Shown: piece by piece, positions 37,596 through 46,175 of the stretch
Layout: each line of letters starts with the position of its first letter
Position numbering within the stretch: the first letter of the stretch is position 1
Made by a program: the position numbers and the translations under genes
Source: Sphingobacterium griseoflavum
GTDB taxonomy: Bacteria > Bacteroidota > Bacteroidia > Sphingobacteriales > Sphingobacteriaceae
Assembly (NCBI RefSeq): GCF_014653155.1
Contig: NZ_BNAF01000001.1
Coordinates: 248,001 to 312,000, forward strand
Direction of reading: 5' to 3'
Length of the DNA: 64,000 nucleotides
The notes under the pieces: model-generated
The model's input: the letters and a program-made list of their open reading frames with translations, nothing else
Told to the model about the DNA's origin: nothing
Databases searched by the model: none

Positions 37596-38867
37596 ATGGC
37601 ACATAAAGTAGTCTCCATCGTATTGGGCGGCGGGCGTGGAACACGCCTATCTCCCTTGACAGAACAGCGTTCAAAACCCGCTGTACCCATCGCAGGAAAG
37701 TATCGCTTAGTCGATATTCCGATTTCTAATTGCCTGAACTCCGGCTACAATAAGATTTTCGTATTGACGCAGTTTAACTCTGCATCGTTAAATAAACACA
37801 TCAAAAACTCCTATAACTTCAGTATTTTCAGTAAAGGTTTTGTGGATATTCTCGCGGCGGAGCAGACGATAGAGGGGGATCGCTGGTTCGAAGGTACAGC
37901 AGATGCGGTAAGACGTACCCAAAAAAATCTATTGAATGTTGAATACGATTATGTGCTTATCTTGTCGGGCGATCAATTGTATCAAATGGATTATTCCGCT
38001 TTGATTGACTTTCATGTTGAAAATGGCAGTGACGTTACGATTGCCACGATACCGGTCAACGCCAAAGATGCAACTGGTTTTGGGATCTTAAAAGCCAACG
38101 AGGAAAACGAAATTGTCTCATTTACTGAAAAACCCGACAGTGTGGAAGTTCTCAACTGGGCGTCTGATGTATCCGAAGACATGGAGAATCAGGGGCGCAG
38201 GTACTTGGCTTCCATGGGTATTTACGTGTTTTCGAAAGGTATTCTTAAAAGTTTATTGACAGATAATCCCGGCATGGACTTCGGGAAAGAGATTATACCG
38301 GATACAATCGGTTCTAAAAGAGTGCTGAGCTATCAATTTGACGGATATTGGACAGATATCGGAACAATCAAGTCTTTCTTCGACGCCAATATCGGTCTGA
38401 CAGATGATGTGCCGGATTTCAATCTTTTTAATGAGACGGTGTTTACGCGTGCGCGGATGTTGCCCCCTTCTAAAATATCGGGAACGACATTGAATAATAC
38501 TATCGTGTCTGATGGTTGCATTTTAAACGCGGACAAACTGGAACGATCGGTAATCGGTATTCGGTCTCGAATCGGTAGAGGAACCGTTATAAAAGCGACT
38601 TACATGATGGGAACGGATTACTATGAGCCGTTAGAGGAGGTGCTGAATCTGGGGAGCACACAACAACCACCGCCTGTGGGGGTTGGCGAACGGTGTTATA
38701 TTGAAAATGCTATCCTGGACAAGAACTGTAGGATTGGAAATGATGTTCGGATAAAAGGGGGCGCACACCTGTCCGATGGCGACTTCGAAACACATACCAT
38801 TCAGGATGGCATTGTTGTCGTGAAAAAGAATGCGATAATACCGAACGGGGTGACTATCGGTTGCTAA
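37596..38867 (+). CDS. glgC: Glucose-1-phosphate adenylyltransferase GlgC
   Basis: It makes ADP-glucose for GlgA and is the usual control point of glycogen synthesis. From ATG 37596 it has 423 residues. The N-terminal nucleotidyltransferase has VLGGGRGTRLSPLT and SKPAVPIAGKYRLVDIPISNCLNSG split over residues 9-45, followed by the EGTADAV and FTEKP motifs. The C-terminal left-handed beta-helix runs from about 300. The frame is open 41 codons upstream inside glgA, but those residues are not family sequence. It is the last gene of the operon, closed by a bidirectional terminator. Confidence 0.96.
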   Translation: MAHKVVSIVLGGGRGTRLSPLTEQRSKPAVPIAGKYRLVDIPISNCLNSGYNKIFVLTQFNSASLNKHIKNSYNFSIFSKGFVDILAAEQTIEGDRWFEGTADAVRRTQKNLLNVEYDYVLILSGDQLYQMDYSALIDFHVENGSDVTIATIPVNAKDATGFGILKANEENEIVSFTEKPDSVEVLNWASDVSEDMENQGRRYLASMGIYVFSKGILKSLLTDNPGMDFGKEIIPDTIGSKRVLSYQFDGYWTDIGTIKSFFDANIGLTDDVPDFNLFNETVFTRARMLPPSKISGTTLNNTIVSDGCILNADKLERSVIGIRSRIGRGTVIKATYMMGTDYYEPLEEVLNLGSTQQPPPVGVGERCYIENAILDKNCRIGNDVRIKGGAHLSDGDFETHTIQDGIVVVKKNAIIPNGVTIGC

Positions 38868-38885
38868 CTGCTCATGCCGGATAGC

Positions 38886-38921
38886 TAAAAAGGTCTGTTA
38901 CGCCAGCGTAACAGACCTTTT
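38886..38921. terminator. Bidirectional terminator between glgC and the aminotransferase
   Basis: A perfect 17-bp inverted repeat (38886-38902 with 38905-38921) with A5 on the left and T5 on the right arm. It serves both the glycogen operon (+) and the convergent aminotransferase gene (-). Confidence 0.9.
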
Positions 38922-38948
38922 TGGTATAATAACGTCTTATCAGACGGG

Positions 38949-40154
38949 TTACGCCAGCTTTCCTAAAGCTTCCCTCATTCTGCGTAATGCTTCTTTCAGG
39001 TTTTCGTCTGAAGCGGCATAGGAGAGCCGGATGTAATTGTCGTTTCCAAAAGAGTCTCCACCGACGGTGGCGATATGACCTTCATTTAATAGATACAACG
39101 CCAAATCCGAAGAATTTTTGATGACATTGCCTTGGGCATCTTTTTTGCCAAAAAATGAACTGATCTCCGGAAAGAAATAGAAAGCGCCTTCAGGAAGGTT
39201 CGTTTTCACGCCGGGAATTGCATTTAATAGATCATATACCAATTGGCGGCGACGTAGAAATGCTTCCTTCATAGTTTGTACGCTGGCTAAGCCTTCATTG
39301 TACGCAACGATGCCTGCGCGCTGTGCTATCGAGCATGTCCCCGAAGTTGTTTGCCCTTGCAGTTTGTCATTTGCTGCGGCAATTTCTTTGTTAGCTGCAA
39401 TATAGCCAAGACGCCAGCCAGTCATCGCGAAAGCCTTAGAAAAACCGTTTACTATAATAACACGGTCTTTGATACTGTCAAACTGCGCTATGGATTCGTG
39501 TTTATCGACAAAGTTGATATGTTCGTAAATCTCATCAGAAAGGATGAAAATATTTGGGTGTTTTTCAAATACTTTTGCTAGCCCCTCCAACTCTTCTTTG
39601 CTGTATACCGAACCTGTCGGGTTACATGGAGAAGAAAACATGAACAATTTTGTTTTGGGCGTTATAGCAGCTTCCAGTTGGGCAGGAGTAATTTTGAAAT
39701 CCGATTCGATATCTGTATGGATGAAGACAGAATTTCCTTCTGCCAATACCACCATTTCCGAATAGGAAACCCAATATGGCGTAGGTATTATGACTTCGTC
39801 ACCTGGATTGATCAATGTCAGAATGACGTTCGAAAGGGACTGTTTGGCACCTGTAGAGACCACGATCTGGGTAGGTTCATAGGTTAGTCCGTTTTCGTTT
39901 TTTAACTTGTCAACAATCGCTTGACGCAGATCTGGATAGCCGGGTACCGGTGAGTAGCGCGTGAAATTATCGTCCAGCGCCTTTTTCGCAGCTTCCTTAA
40001 CATTATCTGGAGTGTTGAAGTCGGGCTCGCCCACACTTAAACTAATTACGTTGATGCCTTTAGCAGCCAATTCGCGACCAAGCTTTGTCATCTTAAGCGT
40101 CGCTGATTCGGATAGATTATTAATCCTATCTGATAAATATGATGTCGTACTCAT
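38949..40154 (-). CDS. Pyridoxal-phosphate aminotransferase, aspartate aminotransferase class Ib
   Basis: A 401-residue fold-type I aminotransferase. Visible active-site residues are Asn178 in PCNPTG, Asp207 and Tyr210 in DEIYEH, Lys240 in GFSKAFAMTGWRLGY (Schiff base) and Arg248. The C-terminal RLSYAAS carries the substrate carboxylate-binding Arg. It most resembles the AspC/PatA type Ib group that uses aspartate or prephenate; the precise substrate is not fixed by sequence. A TATATTTG element ends 7 bases before the start codon, implying a very short leader. Confidence 0.92.
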   Translation of the reverse strand: MSTTSYLSDRINNLSESATLKMTKLGRELAAKGINVISLSVGEPDFNTPDNVKEAAKKALDDNFTRYSPVPGYPDLRQAIVDKLKNENGLTYEPTQIVVSTGAKQSLSNVILTLINPGDEVIIPTPYWVSYSEMVVLAEGNSVFIHTDIESDFKITPAQLEAAITPKTKLFMFSSPCNPTGSVYSKEELEGLAKVFEKHPNIFILSDEIYEHINFVDKHESIAQFDSIKDRVIIVNGFSKAFAMTGWRLGYIAANKEIAAANDKLQGQTTSGTCSIAQRAGIVAYNEGLASVQTMKEAFLRRRQLVYDLLNAIPGVKTNLPEGAFYFFPEISSFFGKKDAQGNVIKNSSDLALYLLNEGHIATVGGDSFGNDNYIRLSYAASDENLKEALRRMREALGKLA

Positions 40155-40161
40155 GATATTA

Positions 40162-40169
40162 CAAATATA
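40162..40169 (-). promoter_or_regulatory. -7 element for the aminotransferase gene
   Basis: Minus-strand TATATTTG with only 7 bases between it and the ATG at 40154. Confidence 0.55.
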
Positions 40170-40339
40170 TCATATACGCTGCATTTATCACACGTAAATG
40201 TTAATAAAAAGACAGCGATTGTGCGATGCTTATAATTTGCTAAACATGTAGGTCCTATATTGCAAACGTACGCCTGGAAAATGCCTGCGATTACACAACG
40301 CTAGTAAGAAAAGTTTTAACATCATACGAAATGCGCTCG

Positions 40340-41134
40340 CTATTTGGTAGCGCGTAATGCATACACCATTGGAATTCGGTTGTTCAAATGGCTGATCTGG
40401 AATTTATCAGGTGCAATTTCTATGGCGTTTCGGAAGCAGTTATAAGGCGAATAGTCGAATTCTTTAAACTGTTGAATACGCAATCCTTGGACTAAAAGAC
40501 TGCCAAGCACCTCGCTCAAACTATGGTTCCAAGTAACGGATTTCTGTCGAATGTCTGCATCTCGTTTGGCGTACGTTCCGTCTTCTGTCTCAATGATTGG
40601 CCCATCCTTGAAATAGTTATATTGTACGGTACGGAAATCGTCATCAAACATCCACACGACTGGATGAAATTCTACGAAAATGAATTCCCCTTGCCGAATA
40701 AGAAATTGATCAATAATTTTTGCCCATTTCGTAAGATCCGGTAGCCATCCAATAGTTCCATAGCTAGTAAATACGATGTCAAAACCGCCCGTCAAATGTT
40801 CAGGAAGACTGTACAGGTCGCAACAAATAAAACGGACGTCAACGCCAGTTTTTGTAGCGAGATCTTTTGCTTTTTCTATTGCTTTGTCGGATAGATCAAC
40901 TGCGGTAACTATAGCGCCTAGTCGCGCCAAAGAAATGCTGTCTTGGCCAAAATGACATTGAAGATGTAATATTCTTTTGCCGCGAACATCCCCCAACAAA
41001 TCTAGCTCGATTGTATTTAGTGATGATCGGCCGGCTAAAAAGGCAGGTACGTCATAAAAAGATGATTCGACATGTGTTTCGAGTCGGTTGTTCCAAGAGG
41101 CCCTATTTATTTCTAGGTAATTCAAATCATTCAT
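40340..41134 (-). CDS. Class I SAM-dependent methyltransferase
   Basis: A 264-residue protein with a Rossmann-type methyltransferase core. Motif I is ILHLQCHFGQDSISLARLGA, with the degenerate Q-C-H-F-G instead of the usual E/D-x-G-x-G. Motif II is VTAVDLSDKAI, and the motif IV region is FDIVFTSYGTIGWL. The substrate is unknown. It is monocistronic, with about 110 bp to the nuclease gene on the same strand. The altered glycine loop with Cys/His is typical of a Bacteroidota/Actinobacteria subfamily and is not proof of inactivity. Confidence 0.85.
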   Translation of the reverse strand: MNDLNYLEINRASWNNRLETHVESSFYDVPAFLAGRSSLNTIELDLLGDVRGKRILHLQCHFGQDSISLARLGAIVTAVDLSDKAIEKAKDLATKTGVDVRFICCDLYSLPEHLTGGFDIVFTSYGTIGWLPDLTKWAKIIDQFLIRQGEFIFVEFHPVVWMFDDDFRTVQYNYFKDGPIIETEDGTYAKRDADIRQKSVTWNHSLSEVLGSLLVQGLRIQQFKEFDYSPYNCFRNAIEIAPDKFQISHLNNRIPMVYALRATK

Positions 41135-41247
41135 CGCTCGTATGGTTACGCTAGTCTATCTTAAAAAATATACGAATTATTCATGATGGCCAATCAAAAC
41201 GTCCACGCAAGGTTTTTCTGTGGGCTTTTTTAGTACATGGTATAGCA

Positions 41248-42045
41248 TTAACGACCATATATTTCATTCAGTTCTTTAGCTAAACGTATACCGGCTTTCA
41301 AAAGGCAGTCTTCCATAGCATATTTAAAGCGATAGATGTATTCATAACGCAGATTTGCATTCTTTGCTACATCGTCATAGATAATGTTGGCCAGCTTATG
41401 CGATTCATACAGCCATTGTTCAAAGCTACTGGAGGTATACTGCTTGTAATATGCGGCGTCATAAATATCCAACATCTGCGCGTATTCGGTATAGCTATAT
41501 TTTTCATTGTCTACTAGATCGGAGTCCCAAACACGGTGGATACTGGCTTTCCGACCGAAGAACTCCACGTCGATTTTGTTCCCTCCTAGATCTTCCGCGC
41601 GGCTGACATGCATGGGCTGATGGGCATCTGCCAATAAGTGGATGAGAAAATAAAGGTTTTGCCGCTGTGTTTTCAGGTCACCACTTTTTTCCCTCGCTTC
41701 GCCTTTGATCCGCAGGTAGGACTTGTAAAGATTTTCCGAAGGTGATGCTGTCAGTGCCTCGGCAAACGCTTCGTAGCTTAAGTTACCTTCCGTATTGATG
41801 AAATGTGCATTTCCGGTTGCGTTTAAACTTGGGTCGGGATCCGATTTGATAAAATCGGCCCAATTGGACCAATAGGCTAATTTTTGGTTGCCGATAAGCT
41901 TTTGGATGTTTTTTTTGGCCTTCTTGTTGAGATGGTTCTCCGCAATTTCTGCGATAACCCGGTGTCCAGTCATACCCCAGGCTGCCACCCATTGGTGTTG
42001 TAGAAAAAGAAAACAAATAAAAGTAAGTCTTAAAAAGATTTTCAT
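41248..42045 (-). CDS. S1/P1-type zinc nuclease, exported
   Basis: A 265-residue exported nuclease. The signal peptide ends VAA, and the mature protein begins with Trp23 (AWGMTGHR), the residue whose amino group binds zinc in this family. Further ligands are visible in GHRVIAEIA, HFIN, and HLLADAHQPMHVSRAEDLGGN. It probably degrades single-stranded nucleic acids in the periplasm or outside the cell to recover phosphate and nucleosides. ATG 42045 (or 42051) is preferred over the open frame to 42108, because a TAACTTTG element lies at 42077-42070. Confidence 0.9.
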   Translation of the reverse strand: MKIFLRLTFICFLFLQHQWVAAWGMTGHRVIAEIAENHLNKKAKKNIQKLIGNQKLAYWSNWADFIKSDPDPSLNATGNAHFINTEGNLSYEAFAEALTASPSENLYKSYLRIKGEAREKSGDLKTQRQNLYFLIHLLADAHQPMHVSRAEDLGGNKIDVEFFGRKASIHRVWDSDLVDNEKYSYTEYAQMLDIYDAAYYKQYTSSSFEQWLYESHKLANIIYDDVAKNANLRYEYIYRFKYAMEDCLLKAGIRLAKELNEIYGR

Positions 42046-42069
42046 GCTCATTGATTTTGAAACGTATGG

Positions 42070-42077
42070 CAAAGTTA
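42070..42077 (-). promoter_or_regulatory. -7 element for the S1/P1 nuclease
   Basis: Minus-strand TAACTTTG, about 24 bases before ATG 42045. It decides against the longer start at 42108. Confidence 0.55.
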
Positions 42078-42104
42078 AGGAAAGCAGGTCGATACTAAAT
42101 ATAG

Positions 42105-42569
42105 TCACTTAAAAATTTCAAAACCATATTGCGCTGTAGACCAAAAGCGATGCAGGGCGATAAGCCTCGGCTTGAAAAAAGCAATCAGTATAGGCCAATC
42201 TTTTTGCTCAAAAATAGAGGCTACTTCCTTCATCGGTCGGCCAACCCGTGCAACTTCTTTTCCGTACGGATCTAGATAGCAATCTTCCCAGTCCCATTCC
42301 TCGCCGAGTTCAGCCTGTAAAATCGTTCTGTAAGCTAATAATTGCTCGTACAGTAACGATCTTATTCCTGCATCGGGATGACTGATTTCTATCCATATAT
42401 AAGCCTGTTTGTTTTCAACTTCCATACGGAAATGAAGATGTTTGACGCCGGTTTTGTAATTTATCCAATTTATCTTCGTGCCATCTTCACTCGGTACCAA
42501 TGCCATGAATTGTCCAAAGCTGGTCCAAAATTTTTCTTTCAATTTTTTGGCTTCGTCTCTACTGTACAA
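42105..42569 (-). CDS. DUF4268 family protein
   Basis: A 154-residue soluble protein matching DUF4268, a small domain that resembles restriction-endonuclease-linked or nucleic-acid-associated proteins. Recognisable blocks are FWTSFGQFMALVPSEDG, INYKTGVKHLHFRMEVE, WEDCYLDPYGKEVARV and DWPILIAFFKPRLIALHRFW. The only start in the expected position is TTG at 42569-42567. The next ATG lies 21 codons in and would cut the domain. It stands upstream of the nuclease gene with a separate promoter between them. Function is unknown. Confidence 0.8.
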   Translation of the reverse strand: MYSRDEAKKLKEKFWTSFGQFMALVPSEDGTKINWINYKTGVKHLHFRMEVENKQAYIWIEISHPDAGIRSLLYEQLLAYRTILQAELGEEWDWEDCYLDPYGKEVARVGRPMKEVASIFEQKDWPILIAFFKPRLIALHRFWSTAQYGFEIFK

Positions 42570-42696
42570 AATATAACTATTTCTACTTAAATTTTTATTC
42601 CAACGTCCAAATCTCCTGTTGATTGTGGATGGCCTATCTTTCCAAAACTATCAATTTCCAATCAAACTTTTGCATAAGTTCTGCTGTTTAGTAGGT

Positions 42697-43233
42697 ATGA
42701 TGGATCGTAAAAAGTCATTGTTGTTGTTGACCGCGGTAGCTGCGGGAACGACGTTATATAACCTATTGAAGCCGATAAAATCATCTGTTCCCGTCGTGCA
42801 GGGGTTTAAAAAGGATCGCTACCTAGGCGAATGGTATGAGATTGCCCGCTTGGATTTTTTTTGGGAGAAAAACCTGAAAAATGTAACGGCTACCTATTCC
42901 TTGCAAGCAGATGGTCGTATTCGAGTGCTCAATCAAGGTTACGATTATGTGAAACAAAAGCACAAAAAAAGTCGCGGTAAGGCAGTTTTTGTACGTAACG
43001 AAGATGAGGGGGCACTTAAGGTATCATTCTTCGGTCCGTTTTACGCTGGGTACAATGTGGTTATGCTCGATGAAGACTATCAATATGCCTTGGTATTCGG
43101 ACAGAATCTAGATTATATGTGGATACTTTCAAGAGAGAAAAATATACCAGAAGAGGTAAAGCAACAGTACTTGGATTATGCTAGCACTTGTGGCTATTCG
43201 ATAGATAAATTAGTTTGGACGAAGCACGATTAA
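42697..43233 (+). CDS. Lipocalin family protein (Blc-like)
   Basis: A 178-residue protein of the bacterial lipocalin type, which binds lipids or lysophospholipids at the cell envelope. It begins with a basic-hydrophobic segment (MMDRKKSLLLLTAVAAGTTLYNLL), more like an N-terminal anchor than a lipobox, as no Cys is present there. The lipocalin signature is YLGEWYEIARLDFFWEKN, followed by NVTATYSL, a KVSFFGPFYAGYNV strand block and the WILSREKNIPEE helix. ATG 42697 is chosen because upstream residues are not family sequence; ATG 42700 is equally possible. Confidence 0.9.
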   Translation: MMDRKKSLLLLTAVAAGTTLYNLLKPIKSSVPVVQGFKKDRYLGEWYEIARLDFFWEKNLKNVTATYSLQADGRIRVLNQGYDYVKQKHKKSRGKAVFVRNEDEGALKVSFFGPFYAGYNVVMLDEDYQYALVFGQNLDYMWILSREKNIPEEVKQQYLDYASTCGYSIDKLVWTKHD

Positions 43234-43253
43234 AGTAAAAAAAATCCGCGCAC

Positions 43254-43282
43254 AAAAAAAGCTTGGTAAACCTACCAAGCTT
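43254..43282 (-). terminator. Terminator of the tRNA-Ala transcript
   Basis: On the minus strand, AAGCTTGGTA pairs with TACCAAGCTT around a GGTT loop and is followed by seven T. It lies 7 bases past the tRNA 3' end. Confidence 0.85.
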
Positions 43283-43289
43283 CTACTCG

Positions 43290-43363
43290 TGGAGAATATC
43301 GGAGTCGAACCGATGACCTTTTGGCTGCCAGCCAAACGCTCTAGCCAGCTGAGCTAATCCCCC
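43290..43363 (-). tRNA. tRNA-Ala (anticodon GGC)
   Basis: The 74-base minus-strand sequence folds as a cloverleaf: acceptor GGGGGAT/ATTCTCC, D-stem GCTC/GAGC, anticodon stem TTTGG/CCAAA with loop CTGGCAG (anticodon GGC), T-stem ATCGG/CCGAT with loop TTCGACT. The G3:U70 wobble pair and A73, the alanine identity elements, are both present. CCA is not encoded. A terminator follows directly. Confidence 0.95.
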
Positions 43364-43369
43364 GAAAAA

Positions 43370-43675
43370 TCATCCAAATATAGGATTTAAAACCGAATAA
43401 TCAATTGATGAATCGGAAATTATTAACTGCGCAATTTCATGCAGATCATCAGGCGTTATTCGGTTGCCCAGCCCGGCATTGAAAGATTGACTGAGTATCA
43501 GAGCAATGTCTCTTCGGTCGGCATGGGAAATCAAATCGGACCCTTGGTAAAAATTGATGAGCGAAGTGGAAAAAAAAATAAAATTTTCCAATGTGAAGCC
43601 CTCGTTTTGTTTGACGGCATAGCGCATATATTTCTCAAAATCGCCAATTGCCATATCTCGTTGCTGCGGTGTCAT
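43370..43675 (-). CDS. Small protein of unknown function
   Basis: A 101-residue, soluble, slightly acidic, probably all-helical protein (MTPQQRDMAIGDFEKYM..., ending LNPIFG). I recognise no family. Support for a real gene is a TATTTTTG promoter element at 43687-43680, only 4 bases before the ATG, and a frame that fills exactly the space between the DUF937 gene and the tRNA. It ends 6 bases before the tRNA on the same strand, so the tRNA is probably part of the same transcript and processed from it. Confidence 0.65.
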   Translation of the reverse strand: MTPQQRDMAIGDFEKYMRYAVKQNEGFTLENFIFFSTSLINFYQGSDLISHADRRDIALILSQSFNAGLGNRITPDDLHEIAQLIISDSSIDYSVLNPIFG

Positions 43676-43679
43676 ACTG

Positions 43680-43687
43680 CAAAAATA
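43680..43687 (-). promoter_or_regulatory. -7 element for the small unknown gene and tRNA-Ala
   Basis: Minus-strand TATTTTTG, 4 bases before the start codon, predicting a leaderless mRNA. Confidence 0.5.
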
Positions 43688-43734
43688 ACTTTTCTACACC
43701 AAAACCAGTGTTGATCCAAAGATTCCGTTTCTCT

Positions 43735-44523
43735 TTACTGAACCAGTGGCATACTTGTGGTGTCTCGTGCGTCGCTTGTGGTAGACTGTGCTGTACATCC
43801 TTTTCCGAAATAAAGCCACAACCCGACCAGAGCAATTAAGATCAGCAACCACCAGATACCTGCTCCGGATCGACTCTTTTTCACGGATTCCTTGGTGTGG
43901 ATGTGTGGTTCAGCCATTTCGCTGCTGGAAGACGGTGACGTGTGCGTAGGATCAATGATAGCGTCTGCAGCTGTTACAGGCGGAACGCCAGCATGCATGG
44001 CGGGGTCGCGATGGGTGTCCGTAACAAGAGGACCAAACTCAGCTGGGATTTTCGAAACGATATCCGGTTCGTTTGCTTGGAGCATATCTTTTACACGGGT
44101 TTCGTCCCAATCTTGCCCAAAGCGTGTAAGGACTGAAAATGCAGCTGGAAGGGACGCTGATAGTAAAACATATACCGTGTCAGCGGGAATGTTCAAATAA
44201 TTGCTGACCGTTTGTTGTACATCGAGTCGGCGATCGCCAATAACATCTTCAAGGAGTTGCTTCGTGGCTTCTGTTTTGCTGCCTGCAAAAGGAGCGAAAT
44301 CCGCGTCGGGGCTTAAACCATCGTAAGTTGCCTTGGCTTGCATGAGCAGTTTGTGGAGATCCGACAAATCTTTGCGTTGAAGGGCCAATAACGTTACTGG
44401 GATGACGACTGCCAGCCCGCGGTCGATACTTTCCGGGCTCTCCTTGGTGATATGTGTCAAGGATGTCAGGGTTGTCTCCTGAAATATTCCTCTTGCCGCG
44501 TTTACTAAAGAGTTTTCTATCAT
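43735..44523 (-). CDS. DUF937 protein with C-terminal membrane helix
   Basis: A 262-residue protein. The N-terminal DUF937 region (about 1-155) is made of helical repeats, with an Ala/Leu-rich pattern ending in LSASLPAAFSVLTRFG. A Ser/Pro/Thr-rich linker with two His-rich spots (PTHTSPSSSSEMAEPHIHTKE) leads to one transmembrane helix at about 225-241 (GIWWLLILIALVGLWLYFG), preceded by positive KKSRS and followed by a 21-residue tail. The topology is a large cytoplasmic domain with a short periplasmic tail. The family role is unknown; other members carry OmpA domains after the helix, absent here. Confidence 0.82.
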   Translation of the reverse strand: MIENSLVNAARGIFQETTLTSLTHITKESPESIDRGLAVVIPVTLLALQRKDLSDLHKLLMQAKATYDGLSPDADFAPFAGSKTEATKQLLEDVIGDRRLDVQQTVSNYLNIPADTVYVLLSASLPAAFSVLTRFGQDWDETRVKDMLQANEPDIVSKIPAEFGPLVTDTHRDPAMHAGVPPVTAADAIIDPTHTSPSSSSEMAEPHIHTKESVKKSRSGAGIWWLLILIALVGLWLYFGKGCTAQSTTSDARDTTSMPLVQ

Positions 44524-44646
44524 GATGAAGGCTGTTGTTACTTTAGCTGAACAATTCGTAGTATCTTTTGTTTTCGCTTTCGAAGCTAAGCTTAATATGC
44601 AGTTTACATAAACATGCTATCTTTACCGACTCAAAACAAATCAAAA

Positions 44647-46062
44647 ATGAAGAAGACCATATCACTGTTATCCCTCTTTCTAATCGTTGCGCAAGGACTT
44701 TTTGCGCAACAAAAGCCGAAATACATTTTTTTCCTCATCGGTGACGGTATGGGGCTCAACCAAATCAATCTAACGGAAGTGTTTCTGGCCGCTCAGGAAG
44801 ATCGAAACACGGTATTCCCGCTGGTATTTTCTACCTTCCCTTACGCCTCCTTTGCCACCTCCTATTCACTCTCGCATGGCGTCACGGATTCCGCTGCCGG
44901 TGGAACAGCACTAGCCGTGGGCAAGAAAACAAAAAATGGTGTATTGGCCATGGATAGCACCGGGAAAATAGCTTATAAAAGTATTGCTTATGCGGCAAAA
45001 GAAGCGGGTTTAAAAGTCGGGATCACAACTTCCGTCAGTATAGATCATGCTACGCCAGCCTCTTTTTACGCAAAGCAGCCTAATCGTGGACGTTACTATG
45101 AAATAGGCCTTGACCTCGCGGCTTCGAACTTCGACTTCTTCGCAGGATCAGGATTTTTAAGTCCAGATAAGAATTCGGAAAATAAATCTGTACCGTCATT
45201 GTTTCCGAAATTTAAGGAGGCGGGATACACATTAGCCTATGGCTTATCGGAATATAACACCATTAAGGAGAAGTCAGACCGAATTATCTTGATGAATATT
45301 AAAGGATCAGACAAGGAGTCGTTAAAATATGCAATCGATCAAGAGCCTAGCGACCTAACACTAGAGCAGATCACAGCATCCGCCATTGAGTCCTTGACAA
45401 AGAATAATGAAGATGGTTTTTTTCTGATGGTTGAAGGAGGGAAGATAGATTGGGCATCGCACGCGAATGATGCAACAACAACTATACGCGAAATGCTGGA
45501 TTTTAATAAAGCGGTAAAACAAGCTTACAAATTCTACAAGCAGCATCCCAATGAGACATTGATTATCGTAACGGCTGACCACGAGACCGGCGGAATCGCG
45601 ATCGGCAACGGAAGTAGTCGCTTACAGACAAAAATACTTGCCCATCAGCAGGTATCGCAAGGCGAGTTGTCAAGACGTATTGCGAAGCTTCGAGCGGAAC
45701 GGAAAACGGCGAGCTGGGAGGAGCTCAAAGCGGTGTTGGACGATAACCTAGGACTGTTCAGCAAAGTAAAGGTACAAGAAGAGGACGAGCAATTGTTGCG
45801 TGATATTTATCAAAAGAGTTTTGTAGAACACGAAGAAGAGACTTCAAAAAGCCTCTATGCGATAGACGATAAGATCGCAAGCGAAGCTGTTAAAATTTTA
45901 AATCGTGCGGGTTCCATCAGCTGGGCATCAGGTAATCACTCGGCCGCTTATATTCCCGTCTTCGCTATCGGCGTAGGGGCAGAGCGGTTCTCACATAAAA
46001 TGGACAATACCGACATTCCGAAGAAGCTGGCCGATATTGCCGGATTTAAAATCGAGCAATAG
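44647..46062 (+). CDS. Alkaline phosphatase, exported
   Basis: A 471-residue periplasmic metal-dependent phosphomonoesterase of the PhoA superfamily. The signal peptide ends LFAQQ. Metal site Asp33 is in IGDGMG, and the nucleophile Ser82 is in VTDSAAGGTA. Later ligands are visible in SIDHATPA, MVEGGKIDWASHA, TADHETGG and WASGNHSAAYIPV. The frame is open to 44614, but 44647 begins the signal peptide. It probably scavenges phosphate. A near-consensus TATCTTTA at 44618-44625 may be its -7 element. A hairpin terminator follows. Confidence 0.94.
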   Translation: MKKTISLLSLFLIVAQGLFAQQKPKYIFFLIGDGMGLNQINLTEVFLAAQEDRNTVFPLVFSTFPYASFATSYSLSHGVTDSAAGGTALAVGKKTKNGVLAMDSTGKIAYKSIAYAAKEAGLKVGITTSVSIDHATPASFYAKQPNRGRYYEIGLDLAASNFDFFAGSGFLSPDKNSENKSVPSLFPKFKEAGYTLAYGLSEYNTIKEKSDRIILMNIKGSDKESLKYAIDQEPSDLTLEQITASAIESLTKNNEDGFFLMVEGGKIDWASHANDATTTIREMLDFNKAVKQAYKFYKQHPNETLIIVTADHETGGIAIGNGSSRLQTKILAHQQVSQGELSRRIAKLRAERKTASWEELKAVLDDNLGLFSKVKVQEEDEQLLRDIYQKSFVEHEEETSKSLYAIDDKIASEAVKILNRAGSISWASGNHSAAYIPVFAIGVGAERFSHKMDNTDIPKKLADIAGFKIEQ

Positions 46063-46083
46063 ATTTTCACCTCGTGCATAATT

Positions 46084-46123
46084 AAAGCCCGCCTGTCCAA
46101 AAAAGCCGGACAGGCGTAGCTTT
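46084..46123 (+). terminator. Hairpin after alkaline phosphatase
   Basis: CGCCTGTCC (46090-46098) pairs with GGACAGGCG (46108-46116), extended by AAAGC/GCTTT outer arms. The T-run is weak, so confidence is moderate. Confidence 0.6.
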
Positions 46124-46175
46124 CCCACGCTATGAAACCTATTCCTCTCCCCCCGGATCTGATGACTATCTCAGC

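Noticed and set aside
43290..43363. Reading the tRNA as tRNA-Gly(GCC)
   Set aside because: A first reading of the anticodon loop gave GCC. Correct reverse complementing gives loop CTGGCAG, anticodon GGC, consistent with G3:U70 and A73 of tRNA-Ala.
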